Origin: Paracoccaceae bacterium
GTDB taxonomy: Bacteria; Pseudomonadota; Alphaproteobacteria; Rhodobacterales; Rhodobacteraceae
Length of the DNA: 64,000 nt
NCBI GenBank assembly: GCA_028285485.1
Contig: JANQPC010000108.1
Span: 17,101-81,100 of the forward strand
Reading direction: 5' to 3'
Both the position numbers and the translations under genes were made by a program. The notes beneath the pieces are model-generated. The model ran no database searches. It saw only the letters and a list, made by a program, of their open reading frames with translations, and had not been told where the DNA came from. Positions 42,961 through 51,553 of the stretch are shown piece after piece. Within the stretch, counting starts at the first letter, position 1, and each line of letters starts with the position of its first letter.

Positions 42961-44894
42961 CGGGGATGGCCACGCGGTGGGGCAGCGCGATGATCCTCGC
43001 GCTTGGGGCCCTGATGCTTGCGGGCGCGCTTTGGGTGCCGGCAGGCTACATCTCTGTCGATGAGTTCGTCTATTCGCTCGGCGCGCGCACCTTTGCGGCC
43101 ACGGGAGGTTTCGTTTTTCAGAACGGCGGCGATCTTCTTTCCAGCCCCGATCTGGTGTTTCTCACCGTGCTGGAAGGGCCGAACGGGATGGTGCCGCAAT
43201 ATCCCATCGGGCCCAGCCTGATTGGCGCCCCTTTCGTGGGGTTTCTGGGCGACCGGGTGTTTTTCATCGCCAATGCGCTGGCCGCCACCGGCGTGCTTTT
43301 CGTGACCCGCGCCCTGGCGCGTGCCTTTTACCGCGATGAGGCGCTGGCGCTCGGCGCCGTGCTGATCCTGGCCCTGGCCACGTTTCTGGTGGATTTCGCC
43401 TGGGGTCTCTGGCCGCACATGATTTCCACGCTCGCGGTGCTCACCTGCGCGCTGCTCGCCTATCGCGGTATCAATGCCGCGCCCGGCGCCGATCTGCGCG
43501 CCGGCTTTGCCGCCGGGCTCGTTTTGGGTGCGGGGTTTCTCTTCCGGCTCGACAGCCTGCTGATCCTTGGCCCCATTGGCGTTCTGGCCCTACTCTATGC
43601 GCCGCGCCCGATCCGCTTCGGGCTCGCCGGGCTTGCCGGCATGATCCCGGGCGTGGCCGTTGCGGCCTGGTCAACCCAAGCGCGGTTCGGCACCTGGAAC
43701 CCGCTTTCCTACGGCCGCGCCTCGGGCGATACCACGATCGCACAGCATCTCCCGGCCCTGGCCGTGCTGGCCGCGGGGCTTTTGCTGATCATCGCCGCGC
43801 GCCAGATCACCTGGCGCCCTGTTTGGCGCTGGTCGCTGCTCGGCGCGCTTGCCGCCGCGCTGGCGCTTGCCGCGCTGGCCCTCACTCCCGCGCGCGAGCT
43901 TCTCCTGCGCTATGCCTGGGGCGCCTGGGTGCTGACGGGGGATATGACGCTTTCCACCGATCCGCGCCTTGGCGTGGCGCCCAAGGAAGATGGTATCAAG
44001 CTGTTTTTCGGCCTACCGAAGAAGGCGCTGGGGCAGAGCCTGCCGTGGATCGGGCTCATGCTCTACGTTTTTCTGCGGCCCTGGCAGGCGGAAGACCGGC
44101 GCGCGCATCTTTTCTGCCTCGCCGCGCTTGGCATCTGGTCGCTGCCCTTCTTCATGCTCGAATGGCATGGTGGGCTGGGCAACAACATGCGCTACTTGCT
44201 GCCGCTCTTGCCGATCCTGGCGATCCTCGCCGCCCATGGCATGCGCGATCTCTGGGCGCAGGCGGGCGGGCAGGTGCCTCTGGTACCGATCTTCGGCGCA
44301 GCGGGGGCAGCGCTTGTGCTGCTCTGGTCGCCCGCGCTGCCCGGCGCGCAGTTCGGCGCCTTCCAGATCATGCCGACCTATGCGCTGATCGCCATGGCCG
44401 CGCTTGCCCTTCTGGCGGTGCCCGCGATGGCCGGGGCCCGGCTTCGCGCGCAGATTGCGGGGGCGGGGCTTGCGGCCTGCCTTGGCATCGCCTCGGCCCA
44501 TGGGCTGGTGCGCGATCCCGAGCTCAGCGCCCTTCTTCGCGCCGACAGCCCCGCCGCAAATGCCGAGATTGCCGAGATTCTGGGCGACGAGAACAAAGTG
44601 CTGGTCTACGGCGCCGTGCGCTATTTCGGTTTTCTGCTGGAGCGCCCCGGCGCCGCGGTTGCCTTCCCGGCCTCTCACCGCGAGATCGATCTGGAGATGA
44701 TCCATACCGCGCTTGCGGCGGGCTATGACGTCTACTTCACCCGCGGGTTCGAGGAAGAGGTGATCGCGCGCGATCGTTCAATCCGCCGCATCGGCCCGCG
44801 CCATGCCGCCGGCAGCGCGTGGGAATTTCAGCAGGTGATGCGCCGGGATCTACCGTTCGAGGGTGAGCGTGTTACCGGCGATCTCGATCCGTGA
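42957..44894 (+). CDS. polytopic membrane glycosyltransferase-like protein
   Basis: A 645-residue protein with about twelve hydrophobic segments. The first periplasmic loop has the acidic YISVDEFVYSLGAR, comparable to the Asp/Glu motif of GT39/GT-C transferases. LEWHGGLGNNMRYLLPLLPILA is a typical late loop. It probably transfers the sugar that the preceding GT2 makes available as a polyprenyl phosphate. It overlaps that gene by 4 bp, and its 3' end overlaps the convergent protease gene by 45 bp. Acceptor unknown. Confidence 0.75.
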   Translation: MTGMATRWGSAMILALGALMLAGALWVPAGYISVDEFVYSLGARTFAATGGFVFQNGGDLLSSPDLVFLTVLEGPNGMVPQYPIGPSLIGAPFVGFLGDRVFFIANALAATGVLFVTRALARAFYRDEALALGAVLILALATFLVDFAWGLWPHMISTLAVLTCALLAYRGINAAPGADLRAGFAAGLVLGAGFLFRLDSLLILGPIGVLALLYAPRPIRFGLAGLAGMIPGVAVAAWSTQARFGTWNPLSYGRASGDTTIAQHLPALAVLAAGLLLIIAARQITWRPVWRWSLLGALAAALALAALALTPARELLLRYAWGAWVLTGDMTLSTDPRLGVAPKEDGIKLFFGLPKKALGQSLPWIGLMLYVFLRPWQAEDRRAHLFCLAALGIWSLPFFMLEWHGGLGNNMRYLLPLLPILAILAAHGMRDLWAQAGGQVPLVPIFGAAGAALVLLWSPALPGAQFGAFQIMPTYALIAMAALALLAVPAMAGARLRAQIAGAGLAACLGIASAHGLVRDPELSALLRADSPAANAEIAEILGDENKVLVYGAVRYFGFLLERPGAAVAFPASHREIDLEMIHTALAAGYDVYFTRGFEEEVIARDRSIRRIGPRHAAGSAWEFQQVMRRDLPFEGERVTGDLDP

Positions 44895-45437
44895 GAACCG
44901 TTCGAGGTAGGACATTCCGAGAAGCGATTTGTCCATCTCGCCCGAATTGATCAGAACCGGCACGCGGCGATCCACCACCGGGCCGAGGGCGATCTCGTCC
45001 ACCCACATACGCGCTGTTCGCACCTGGCCATTGGCCGTGCCCGCCACGCCATCGAAGGAGAGGCCATCCACATCCACGCCCAGCCGCTCCGCATCCCCGC
45101 GGGTGAGCACCAGATCGCTGGCGCCGGTATCGACGACGAATTGCACCGGTACATCGTTCAGCGAGAGGGTCATGTAAAAATGCCCGTCAAAGGCGCGCTC
45201 GGTTTCCACGCGCGCGGTATCGCCCACGAAGGAGAGCTGCTGCGGAACCGCGATCTCGCTGCGGATATCCTGCAGGAAGGCGGCGCCTGCGATGGCGCCG
45301 AGGAAGATGAAGGCCCAGACGCCCGCCTGCCGCAGCATCGTGCCCACGGGGCGGCGATGCTCCAGAACCAGCCAGCCGCCCACGGCAACGCCGAGCAGAA
45401 CAAGGTAGGTAAGCCGCGCGATATCCGAACCTTCCAT
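44850..45437 (-). CDS. membrane-anchored retropepsin-like aspartic protease
   Basis: A 195-residue protein with two N-terminal membrane helices (about 8-25 and 38-55) and a retropepsin-like domain. It contains the catalytic VVDTGASDLVLT (Asp103), and LINSGEMDKSLLGMSYLERF near the end, the pattern of the TIGR02281 clan AA family. Such proteins work as single-Asp homodimers. The active domain should face the periplasm. Substrate unknown. The 3' end overlaps the convergent glycosyltransferase gene by 45 bp, so the two coding ends constrain each other. Confidence 0.85.
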   Translation of the reverse strand: MEGSDIARLTYLVLLGVAVGGWLVLEHRRPVGTMLRQAGVWAFIFLGAIAGAAFLQDIRSEIAVPQQLSFVGDTARVETERAFDGHFYMTLSLNDVPVQFVVDTGASDLVLTRGDAERLGVDVDGLSFDGVAGTANGQVRTARMWVDEIALGPVVDRRVPVLINSGEMDKSLLGMSYLERFSRIEIAGNTLTLER

Positions 45438-45489
45438 GGGCCAAACATGGGGGGCGCGGGCAGTGATGGCAACCGCGCGCGCGGCCCAT

Positions 45490-46107
45490 TTACCTTGAAG
45501 TTAGTTCAAATGCCGAAAGGCCATCGAGCACGAATTGCACCGAAAGCGCGGCCAGCAGCATGCCCAGAAGCCGGGTGACCACGTTGATCCCGGTGGGGCC
45601 AAGTGCGCGTTCCAGCAGGCCGGCGGCCATGAAGAAAAGGAAGGTCAGCGCGATCACCGCAAACATGACCCCGTGCATGGCTGCTATCCAGCCCCAGTCG
45701 CCCGCATTCTGGCCGGTGAGCAGGATCATCGTGGCCATCGCGCCGGGGCCCGCGATAAGCGGCGTGGCAAGGGGGAAGACGGAAGGGTCATCGGCATCCG
45801 CATGCCTGTCGCCCCGCCGCCGGGTGCGGCGCTCGAAGAGCATATCGAGCGCGGTGAGAAACAGCAGGATCCCGCCGGCGATGCGGAAGGCAGGCATCGA
45901 GATGCCAACGAAGCCCAGCACCGCCTCGCCCGCAAGGCCGAAGAGCGTGAGCAATCCCGCCCCGATCGCGCAGGCCCGCAACGCGATGGCCCGCCGGGCG
46001 CGCGCATCCATCCCCTGGGTCAGCGCGGGAAAAAGCGGCGCCAGCCCTACCGGATCGATCACCACGAACAGCGTGACGAAGGCGGTGATATAGGGGGCGA
46101 GATCCAT
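45490..46107 (-). CDS. MarC/YchE-family integral membrane protein
   Basis: A 205-residue inner-membrane protein with six hydrophobic segments. The family start ITAFVTLFVVIDPVGLAPLFPALT is clear, as are FRIAGGILLFLTALDMLF and FPLATPLIAGPGAMATMILL. The MarC family was once linked to multiple antibiotic resistance but its function is not established. It stands alone, 52 bp from the protease gene and on the same strand. Confidence 0.9.
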   Translation of the reverse strand: MDLAPYITAFVTLFVVIDPVGLAPLFPALTQGMDARARRAIALRACAIGAGLLTLFGLAGEAVLGFVGISMPAFRIAGGILLFLTALDMLFERRTRRRGDRHADADDPSVFPLATPLIAGPGAMATMILLTGQNAGDWGWIAAMHGVMFAVIALTFLFFMAAGLLERALGPTGINVVTRLLGMLLAALSVQFVLDGLSAFELTSR

Positions 46108-46147
46108 GGCGCCCTTCGATCACGGCGCGCGCGCCGGCGCAATGGGC

Positions 46148-46831
46148 TCAGGAGCAGATCCCGCGCGTCTCCGCCCCCGCCCAGGGCAGGCTCACGCCAC
46201 CGCGCGGCACGGCCTCGATCGCCACGAGATCGGGGAAGGGCGTGCGCAGCATCTCGGCAAGCGCGCGGGTTTTCTCCGCACGAGGATCAAGCGCGCGGCA
46301 GCACACGAATTCTTCCACCAGAATACCCTGTTGCTCATAGGCGTAAGACGAGAAAGGCCGCCCGGGATCGAAGGCCACGAGATAGGGATCATCCTTCTCG
46401 ATATGCTCGGCGGCGGCACGGAAGGGGTGGTAACCGGTTTCCGCCCGCTGCTGCCATTGCCAGACATGGACGAGCTCATGCGCAAGCCGCATCGCATCGC
46501 GCAGCGGCAACGCGTTGGGATAGTCGGCGAGAAAATCGGCGCTCCACTCGCTGCGGGTGAAATAGATCGTCTCATCCAGCACGAAGACGGGGAAGGCGAT
46601 CTTCACCGGGCCTTCAAGGGGCGGGAACAGCCGCTCGCGGCAGGTGTTGCGGGGCCGGGGCGGCACGGTGGCGGTAACAAGCCCCGAGGCCGCGCCGCGC
46701 ACGATGCGCACCCGGTCAATCGCGATCTCATCGCCAAGGATCGTGCCCGCGAAGGCGCGTTCGGTTTCAGTCAGCGTGCGCTGGCCGCAGGCGGCAAGCG
46801 CGATGAGGGCAAGGAGGGCGAGGAACCGCAT
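46148..46831 (-). CDS. lipoprotein with zinc-metallopeptidase-like HExxH motif
   Basis: A 227-residue protein with a lipoprotein signal peptide, MRFLALLALIALAACGQ; the lipobox Cys is residue 15. In the middle, MRLAHELVHVWQWQQ gives HELVH (118-122), the zinc-binding motif of gluzincin-type peptidases. LVEEFVCCRAL about 60 residues on could supply a Glu ligand. The core resembles small secreted metallopeptidase-like domains known as DUF4157 neighbours, but family membership is not certain. Likely attached to the inner or outer membrane, facing the periplasm. Confidence 0.65.
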   Translation of the reverse strand: MRFLALLALIALAACGQRTLTETERAFAGTILGDEIAIDRVRIVRGAASGLVTATVPPRPRNTCRERLFPPLEGPVKIAFPVFVLDETIYFTRSEWSADFLADYPNALPLRDAMRLAHELVHVWQWQQRAETGYHPFRAAAEHIEKDDPYLVAFDPGRPFSSYAYEQQGILVEEFVCCRALDPRAEKTRALAEMLRTPFPDLVAIEAVPRGGVSLPWAGAETRGICS

Positions 46832-46909
46832 GGGGCGAGAGTGGCGGGATGCGGGGGCCGGGGCAAGCGACAGGTCGTCTCGCCCACGCGGGCGTGAGCG
46901 TCGCCGGCG

Positions 46910-47194
46910 CTAGAGCCCCAGCGCCTTGCGCAGCGTGGCATTGGCCCGCGTCTGCCAGCCTTTCCCATCCTTCTTCAGATGCGCGATGATATCGGGATCG
47001 AGATACATGGTGACGCGCTTCTTCTTCTGCTCCGGCGGCAGGGGCGGGCGGCCGAGCTTGCCGTGCTTCTGCAGGGTTTCTACGAGTTCGGGGAAGGCCC
47101 AGACGGGCTGGGCCTCGGCGAACCACTGATCGTCGAGTTCCAGGATCTCGTCATTCTCGCCGATATAGCTTTTCCGCTTCTCGGTCTCGCTCAT
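46910..47194 (-). CDS. brnA: BrnA-like antitoxin
   Basis: A 94-residue protein with the BrnA layout. An acidic N-terminal part (MSETEKRKSYIGENDEILEL) is followed by a ribbon-helix-helix DNA-binding end, KKRVTMYLDPDIIAHLKKDG then GWQTRANATLRKALG. BrnA neutralises the BrnT ribonuclease and represses the operon. It lies directly downstream of brnT and overlaps the intact-length toxin frame by 44 bp. The toxin gene has an in-frame stop, so this antitoxin may now have no partner. Start chosen at MSETEK by position; the frame is open to 47269. Confidence 0.87.
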   Translation of the reverse strand: MSETEKRKSYIGENDEILELDDQWFAEAQPVWAFPELVETLQKHGKLGRPPLPPEQKKKRVTMYLDPDIIAHLKKDGKGWQTRANATLRKALGL

Positions 47195-47444
47195 ACCGCT
47201 TCCTCTCTCGCGCATTGGCCCGGCGCAACATAATGACACGTACGGTATCGCCGCGCGGTGTCTAGGCACAGGCGCAGATCACGCCATCCAACGTCCCGAA
47301 GGAGATAAAGCGCGGCTCGCCATAGTCGTGGCGTGTATCGGCACGGGTGACAGCCGAGGCCCAATCAAACCGCACGATCCCGGCGAAATCGATGCCGTGC
47401 TTGGCCGCCGCTGCGCGCCGCTTCGCTTCATCCCAGTCGTACAC
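47151..47444 (-). pseudogene. brnT: BrnT-like toxin gene with in-frame amber stop
   Basis: From the GTG at 47444 the frame gives VYDWDEAKRRAAAAKHGIDF and RFISFGTLDGVICACA, then TAG at 47262-47264. The same frame then continues TPRGDTVRVIMLRRANARER and KRYERDREAEK to a TGA at 47151-47153. Read through, this is 97 residues, the usual size, and the part after the stop is the conserved BrnT C-terminus, where a Tyr normally precedes T-x-R-G-D. A single change, TAC to TAG, explains the break. The truncated 60-residue product lacks C-terminal catalytic and antitoxin-binding residues, so the toxin is probably dead. Confidence 0.82.
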
Positions 47445-47532
47445 ATAGCGTGCATACGCAAAGGGAGGTTAGCAATGAGTTAATGTGCATATAATTAAAA
47501 TGCTGCGCCGTTGCAGCGACTTGGAGAGGGCG

Positions 47533-47613
47533 TCGCCCGAACCGAGGGGGTGGGCGCATCGCCTGCGTCGTGCCACAGGCACGCCTCCGGCGTGACGGGG
47601 GCGGTTCGGGCGA
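47533..47613. repeat. inverted repeat with nested hairpins between brnT and a low-GC gene
   Basis: TCGCCCGAACCG (47533-47544) and CGGTTCGGGCGA (47602-47613) are perfect 12-bp inverted repeats, 57 nt apart. Between them, CGTGCC/GGCACG (47569-47574, 47578-47583) and CACGCC/GGCGTG (47580-47585, 47589-47594) are two 6-bp hairpins with 3-nt loops that share bases and so exclude each other. It may be a terminator, a small structured RNA or a repeat element; no U-tract was seen. Confidence 0.45.
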
Positions 47614-47650
47614 GAGCAAAAAGTCTCGGAGCCGTTAATCGCTCGTAAAA

Positions 47651-48337
47651 CTACTCCGGCTTTGGGAGTTGCTTTGGTTTCTCATCCATTTCGATCGCAT
47701 CGTAGCCGGTTACATGTTTTTCTGTTTTGGTCCTCGCCTTTTCGATTGCTTCAGCCATTGGTTTTGCATCTTCACCGAATTTCCGAAGCAACCTGCTCCC
47801 CTCGTAAGCAACCGCAAAAAAGGCTTCTATACCTACCTTTTCTTTGAAAAGTTCATTCTCGGCCAAGCTTATTCGATGCAAAAAGCGCTGTCTGACCTTA
47901 TCAGATAGGAAACTGTCCTTCGCGGCTGCATCACGGGCTTGCCCGAGGTAACTCCGAATTTCTTCGCGCTCCTCTGTCGGGACTTCGGCGTGATCCAGTT
48001 GGTCGACGTTTTCTTCGTCGATGAAGTGATCGTCTAACTCGGATGCTAGCAATGTATTAAGCGCTTCGTCTAGCCTTTGTCTTACAATTGAGAGGTCGTC
48101 TTCCTCGCCGAACGTCAACAACGATTGGATAATTGCTCCAAGCTCTCGGTTTTCTAAGCGAACGGTCGTTTTGTCTGCCACTGCTTTGAGTAACACCAAC
48201 CCTCGGTATATATTTGGATTGTTTTGGCTTAGCTTACCGAAAGTCAATTGAGTGGCTGGTACAAAACGTAGAGCTTCATGGAGAGCGGCCTTCAATGCAT
48301 CTGCTGGCTGCTTAGGAAGCGAGCTGATTTCGATCAT
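47651..48337 (-). CDS. low-GC protein of unknown function, likely acquired
   Basis: A 228-residue soluble protein with high Glu, Lys and Asp content and predicted mainly helical. No domain is recognised. Its DNA is clearly lower in G+C than its surroundings (about half in the lines I counted, against roughly two thirds in neighbours) and it uses codons such as CTT, TCG and AAA freely, suggesting recent transfer. It starts with ATG after GAAGAAAAG, 15 bp beyond the parE stop. Next to it are a toxin-antitoxin pair and inverted repeats, the setting of small accessory islands. A defence or phage-related role is possible but not shown. Confidence 0.6.
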   Translation of the reverse strand: MIEISSLPKQPADALKAALHEALRFVPATQLTFGKLSQNNPNIYRGLVLLKAVADKTTVRLENRELGAIIQSLLTFGEEDDLSIVRQRLDEALNTLLASELDDHFIDEENVDQLDHAEVPTEEREEIRSYLGQARDAAAKDSFLSDKVRQRFLHRISLAENELFKEKVGIEAFFAVAYEGSRLLRKFGEDAKPMAEAIEKARTKTEKHVTGYDAIEMDEKPKQLPKPE

Positions 48338-48352
48338 CTTTTCTTCACAACC

Positions 48353-50311
48353 TCAAACATCCAACTCCTCCACAAACCGCGCGTTCTCCTGAATATATTC
48401 GAACCGCAGTTCCGGCTTCTTGCCCATCAGCCGCTCCACCAGATCGCCCGTCTCGCCCGGCTCATCCTCATCGATCGTCACACGGATCAGTTTGCGGGTT
48501 TCGGGGTTCATTGTGGTGTCTTTCAGGTCTTTGGCGTCCATCTCACCCAGGCCCTTGAAGCGGGAGACGTCGATCTTGCCCTTGCCGCCCAGGCCCTTCT
48601 CCAGCCACGCATCGCGTTCAGCCTCGTCGAGGCAATAGATGCGCTCGGCCCCTTGCGTCAGCCGGAAGAGCGGCGGGCAGGCAAGGTAGAGGTGGCCTGC
48701 ATCGATCATCGGGCGCATCTGGGTGAAGAAGAAGGTCATCAGGAGAGAGGCGATATGGGCGCCGTCCACATCCGCATCCGTCATGATGATGATCTTGTCA
48801 TAGCGCAGGTCATCCAGCGCGAAGCGGGTGCCGAGCCCCACGCCAAGGGCCTGGCAGAGATCGGAGATTTCCTGGTTCTGGCCCAACTTGGAGGAGGCCG
48901 CGCCGAGAACGTTGAGGATCTTGCCGCGGAGGGGCAGAAGCGCCTGGGTCTTGCGATCCCGCGCCATCTTGGCGGAGCCGCCTGCGCTATCGCCTTCCAC
49001 GATGAAAAGCTCCGTGCCCTCCCGCGCGGTGGCCGAACAATCCACCAGCTTGCCCGGCAGGCGCAGCTTCTTGGTGGCCGATTTGCGCGCCGTCTCCTTC
49101 TCCTGCTTCCGGCGCAGGCGTTCTTCTGCGCGCAGCACGAGGAAATCGAGGATGGCTCCGGCGGATTTCGTATCCGCCGCCAGCCAGTTATCGAAATGGT
49201 CGCGCACCGCGCCCTCAACCATGCGCTGCGCCTCGGTGGTGGCCAGGCGATCTTTCGTTTGCCCCACAAATTCCGGCTCGCGGATGAAGCAGGATACCAG
49301 CGCCGCACCGCCGGTGATCAGATCGTCGCGGGTGATCTGGCCCGCCTTGCGGTTATTGGCCAGTTCGCCATAGGCGCGGATGCCCTTCAGGATCGCGGCC
49401 CAGAACCCGGCCTCATGGGTGCCGCCTTCGGGTGTGGGCACGGTGTTGCAGTAGGATTGGATGAACCCGTCGCGCGCAGGGGTCCAGTTGATCGCCCATT
49501 CCACCGATCCGGGCTGGCCGAATTTCTCGGTAAAATCCACGCGGCCCGCAAAGGGGCGTTCGGCATAGGTGGTGGCGCCGGCCAATTGCTCGCCCAGGTA
49601 ATCGGCAAGGCCGCCGGGGAAGTGGAAGGTGGCCTCGGTGGGCGTTTCGCCATCCTCAAGCGCCGATTTCCAGCGGATTTCAACGCCCGAGAACAGATAG
49701 GCTTTCGAACGCGCCATACGGAAAAGCCGGGCGGGCTTGAAGCGGTGTTTGCCGAAGATCTCTTCATCAGCATGAAAGGTCACTGTGGTGCCGCGCCGAT
49801 TGGGTGTGGCGCCCAGCGATTTCACCGGGCCCTGGGGCAGGCCGCGCGAAAACTCCTGCGCAAACAGTTCGCGATTGCGCGCCACTTCCACGCGCAGTTG
49901 ATCGGACAGCGCGTTTACGACCGACACGCCCACGCCATGCAGCCCGCCCGAGGTTTGATAGGCCTTGCCGGAAAACTTGCCGCCCGCATGGAGCGTGCAG
50001 AGGATCACCTCGAGCGCGGATTTGTCCGGAAACTTCGGATGCGGGTCCACCGGGATACCGCGCCCGTTATCGCGGATGGTGACCGAATGATCGGCGTGCA
50101 GTTCCACCTCGATCCGCGTGGCATGGCCCGCGACGGCCTCGTCCATCGCGTTGTCAAGCACCTCGGCCACAAGGTGATGCAGCGCACGCTCGTCGGTTCC
50201 GCCGATATACATGCCGGGGCGTTTGCGCACCGGCTCCAGCCCTTCGAGCACCTCGATGGAGGTGGCATCATAGGTATCGCCGGCGGCGCCGGTGAGAAGA
50301 TCGTCGGCCAT
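48353..50311 (-). CDS. parE: DNA topoisomerase IV subunit B
   Basis: A 652-residue type IIA topoisomerase B subunit that, with ParC, decatenates chromosomes. GHKL ATPase motifs are LDNAMDEAVAG, IRDNGRGIPVD and TSGGLHGVGVSVVNAL. The TOPRIM domain has LFIVEGDSAGGSAK and IMTDADVDGAHI. The C-terminus is QENARFVEELDV. Length and the absence of the GyrB insert indicate ParE rather than GyrB. The start MADDLLTG (50311) was chosen because the upstream open frame to 50605 contains no homology and covers the intergenic region. Cytoplasmic. Confidence 0.92.
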   Translation of the reverse strand: MADDLLTGAAGDTYDATSIEVLEGLEPVRKRPGMYIGGTDERALHHLVAEVLDNAMDEAVAGHATRIEVELHADHSVTIRDNGRGIPVDPHPKFPDKSALEVILCTLHAGGKFSGKAYQTSGGLHGVGVSVVNALSDQLRVEVARNRELFAQEFSRGLPQGPVKSLGATPNRRGTTVTFHADEEIFGKHRFKPARLFRMARSKAYLFSGVEIRWKSALEDGETPTEATFHFPGGLADYLGEQLAGATTYAERPFAGRVDFTEKFGQPGSVEWAINWTPARDGFIQSYCNTVPTPEGGTHEAGFWAAILKGIRAYGELANNRKAGQITRDDLITGGAALVSCFIREPEFVGQTKDRLATTEAQRMVEGAVRDHFDNWLAADTKSAGAILDFLVLRAEERLRRKQEKETARKSATKKLRLPGKLVDCSATAREGTELFIVEGDSAGGSAKMARDRKTQALLPLRGKILNVLGAASSKLGQNQEISDLCQALGVGLGTRFALDDLRYDKIIIMTDADVDGAHIASLLMTFFFTQMRPMIDAGHLYLACPPLFRLTQGAERIYCLDEAERDAWLEKGLGGKGKIDVSRFKGLGEMDAKDLKDTTMNPETRKLIRVTIDEDEPGETGDLVERLMGKKPELRFEYIQENARFVEELDV

Positions 50312-50469
50312 GGGATATGCTGCTCGTTCTTGGCGTTTTGCGCAAGATAGGGCAGGGGCGGGGGCCGGGGCAACGGCATATCGTGTCAGATCCGAACCTT
50401 GAGCGGGATCAAGGCGCATCGCGGGAAGATACGGTATGCGGGCGCAATTCCAGTGGAGAGAGAACCGCC

Positions 50470-51369
50470 ATGCCCGATACATTGCGCGACCCCGATGCGG
50501 GGTTTCCCACCATCGTTGCCGATCCGCTTGCGGTGGCCTTTGAAGCCGGGGAATACCCCTATCCCAAGAAGCTCTCGCGCCGCACTTATGAGGCACGCAA
50601 GGCAAAGCTTCAGGCAGAGCTTCTGAAGGTGCAGCTTTGGGCGCAGGAGACAGGGCAGAAGTTCGTGCTTCTTTTCGAGGGCCGCGATGCGGCGGGCAAG
50701 GGCGGCACGATCAAGCGGTTTACCGAGCATCTGAACCCGCGTTCTGCCCGCGTGGTGGCGCTGAACAAGCCCACGTGGGAGGAGAAGGGGCAATGGTTTT
50801 TCCAGCGCTATATCAATGAGTTGCCGACTGTAGGTGAGATGGTTTTCTACGATCGCTCCTGGTACAACCGCGCGGGCGTGGAGCGTGTGATGGGCTTTTG
50901 TTCGCCCAGCGAGTACCTGGAATTCATGCGCCAGACGCCAGAGCTTGAGCGCATGCTGGTGCGCTCGGGTATCCGCCTCTTCAAATACTGGTTCTCGGTA
51001 ACCCAGGATGAACAGAGGCGCCGGTTCGCGAGCCGAGAAACCGATCCGCTGAAGCAGTGGAAGCTTTCGCCCATCGATAAGGCGAGCCTCAACAAATGGG
51101 GCGATTACACCGAGGCGAAGGAGGCGATGTTCTTCTACACCGACACCGCCGATGCGCCCTGGACGATCATCAAATCCAACGACAAGAAGCGCGCGCGGCT
51201 GGAATGCATGGCGCATTTTCTCAATGCGCTCGATTACCCGGGCAAGAACCTCAAGATCGCCAAGGCGCCCGACCCCAATATCGTGGGCCGCGCCGAGGCC
51301 GTTCTGGCCGATACCGATCATATCCTGGGCACATCGCTGCATCCCGATACGCGGCACGTCGCGGAATAG
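50470..51369 (+). CDS. ppk2: polyphosphate kinase 2
   Basis: A 299-residue PPK2, which uses polyphosphate to phosphorylate nucleoside diphosphates, usually GDP or ADP. The Walker A is FEGRDAAGKGGTIKRF, the lid has DRSWYNRAGVERVMGF, and FKYWFSVTQDEQRRRFASR is typical of class I enzymes. The ATG at 50470 follows GGAGAG at a good distance. It is divergent from parE with a 158-bp gap that should contain both promoters. Cytoplasmic. Confidence 0.92.
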   Translation: MPDTLRDPDAGFPTIVADPLAVAFEAGEYPYPKKLSRRTYEARKAKLQAELLKVQLWAQETGQKFVLLFEGRDAAGKGGTIKRFTEHLNPRSARVVALNKPTWEEKGQWFFQRYINELPTVGEMVFYDRSWYNRAGVERVMGFCSPSEYLEFMRQTPELERMLVRSGIRLFKYWFSVTQDEQRRRFASRETDPLKQWKLSPIDKASLNKWGDYTEAKEAMFFYTDTADAPWTIIKSNDKKRARLECMAHFLNALDYPGKNLKIAKAPDPNIVGRAEAVLADTDHILGTSLHPDTRHVAE

Positions 51370-51553
51370 GCGGCCCGGCGCGCGCGGCTGGAACAGGGCG
51401 CGCCTTCGCCACAAAAGGGTGAGGTAACAGCGCTCTGGCCTCACCCGATGGCGCGCGCTGAAGGGCCGGTGCATCCCGGCCCGCCACCGCCCCGGCGCAT
51501 GGGGCGGAACACCCCTCTTGCCCCGCGCTTCCGCCCCGGCTAGAGCGCTCGGC

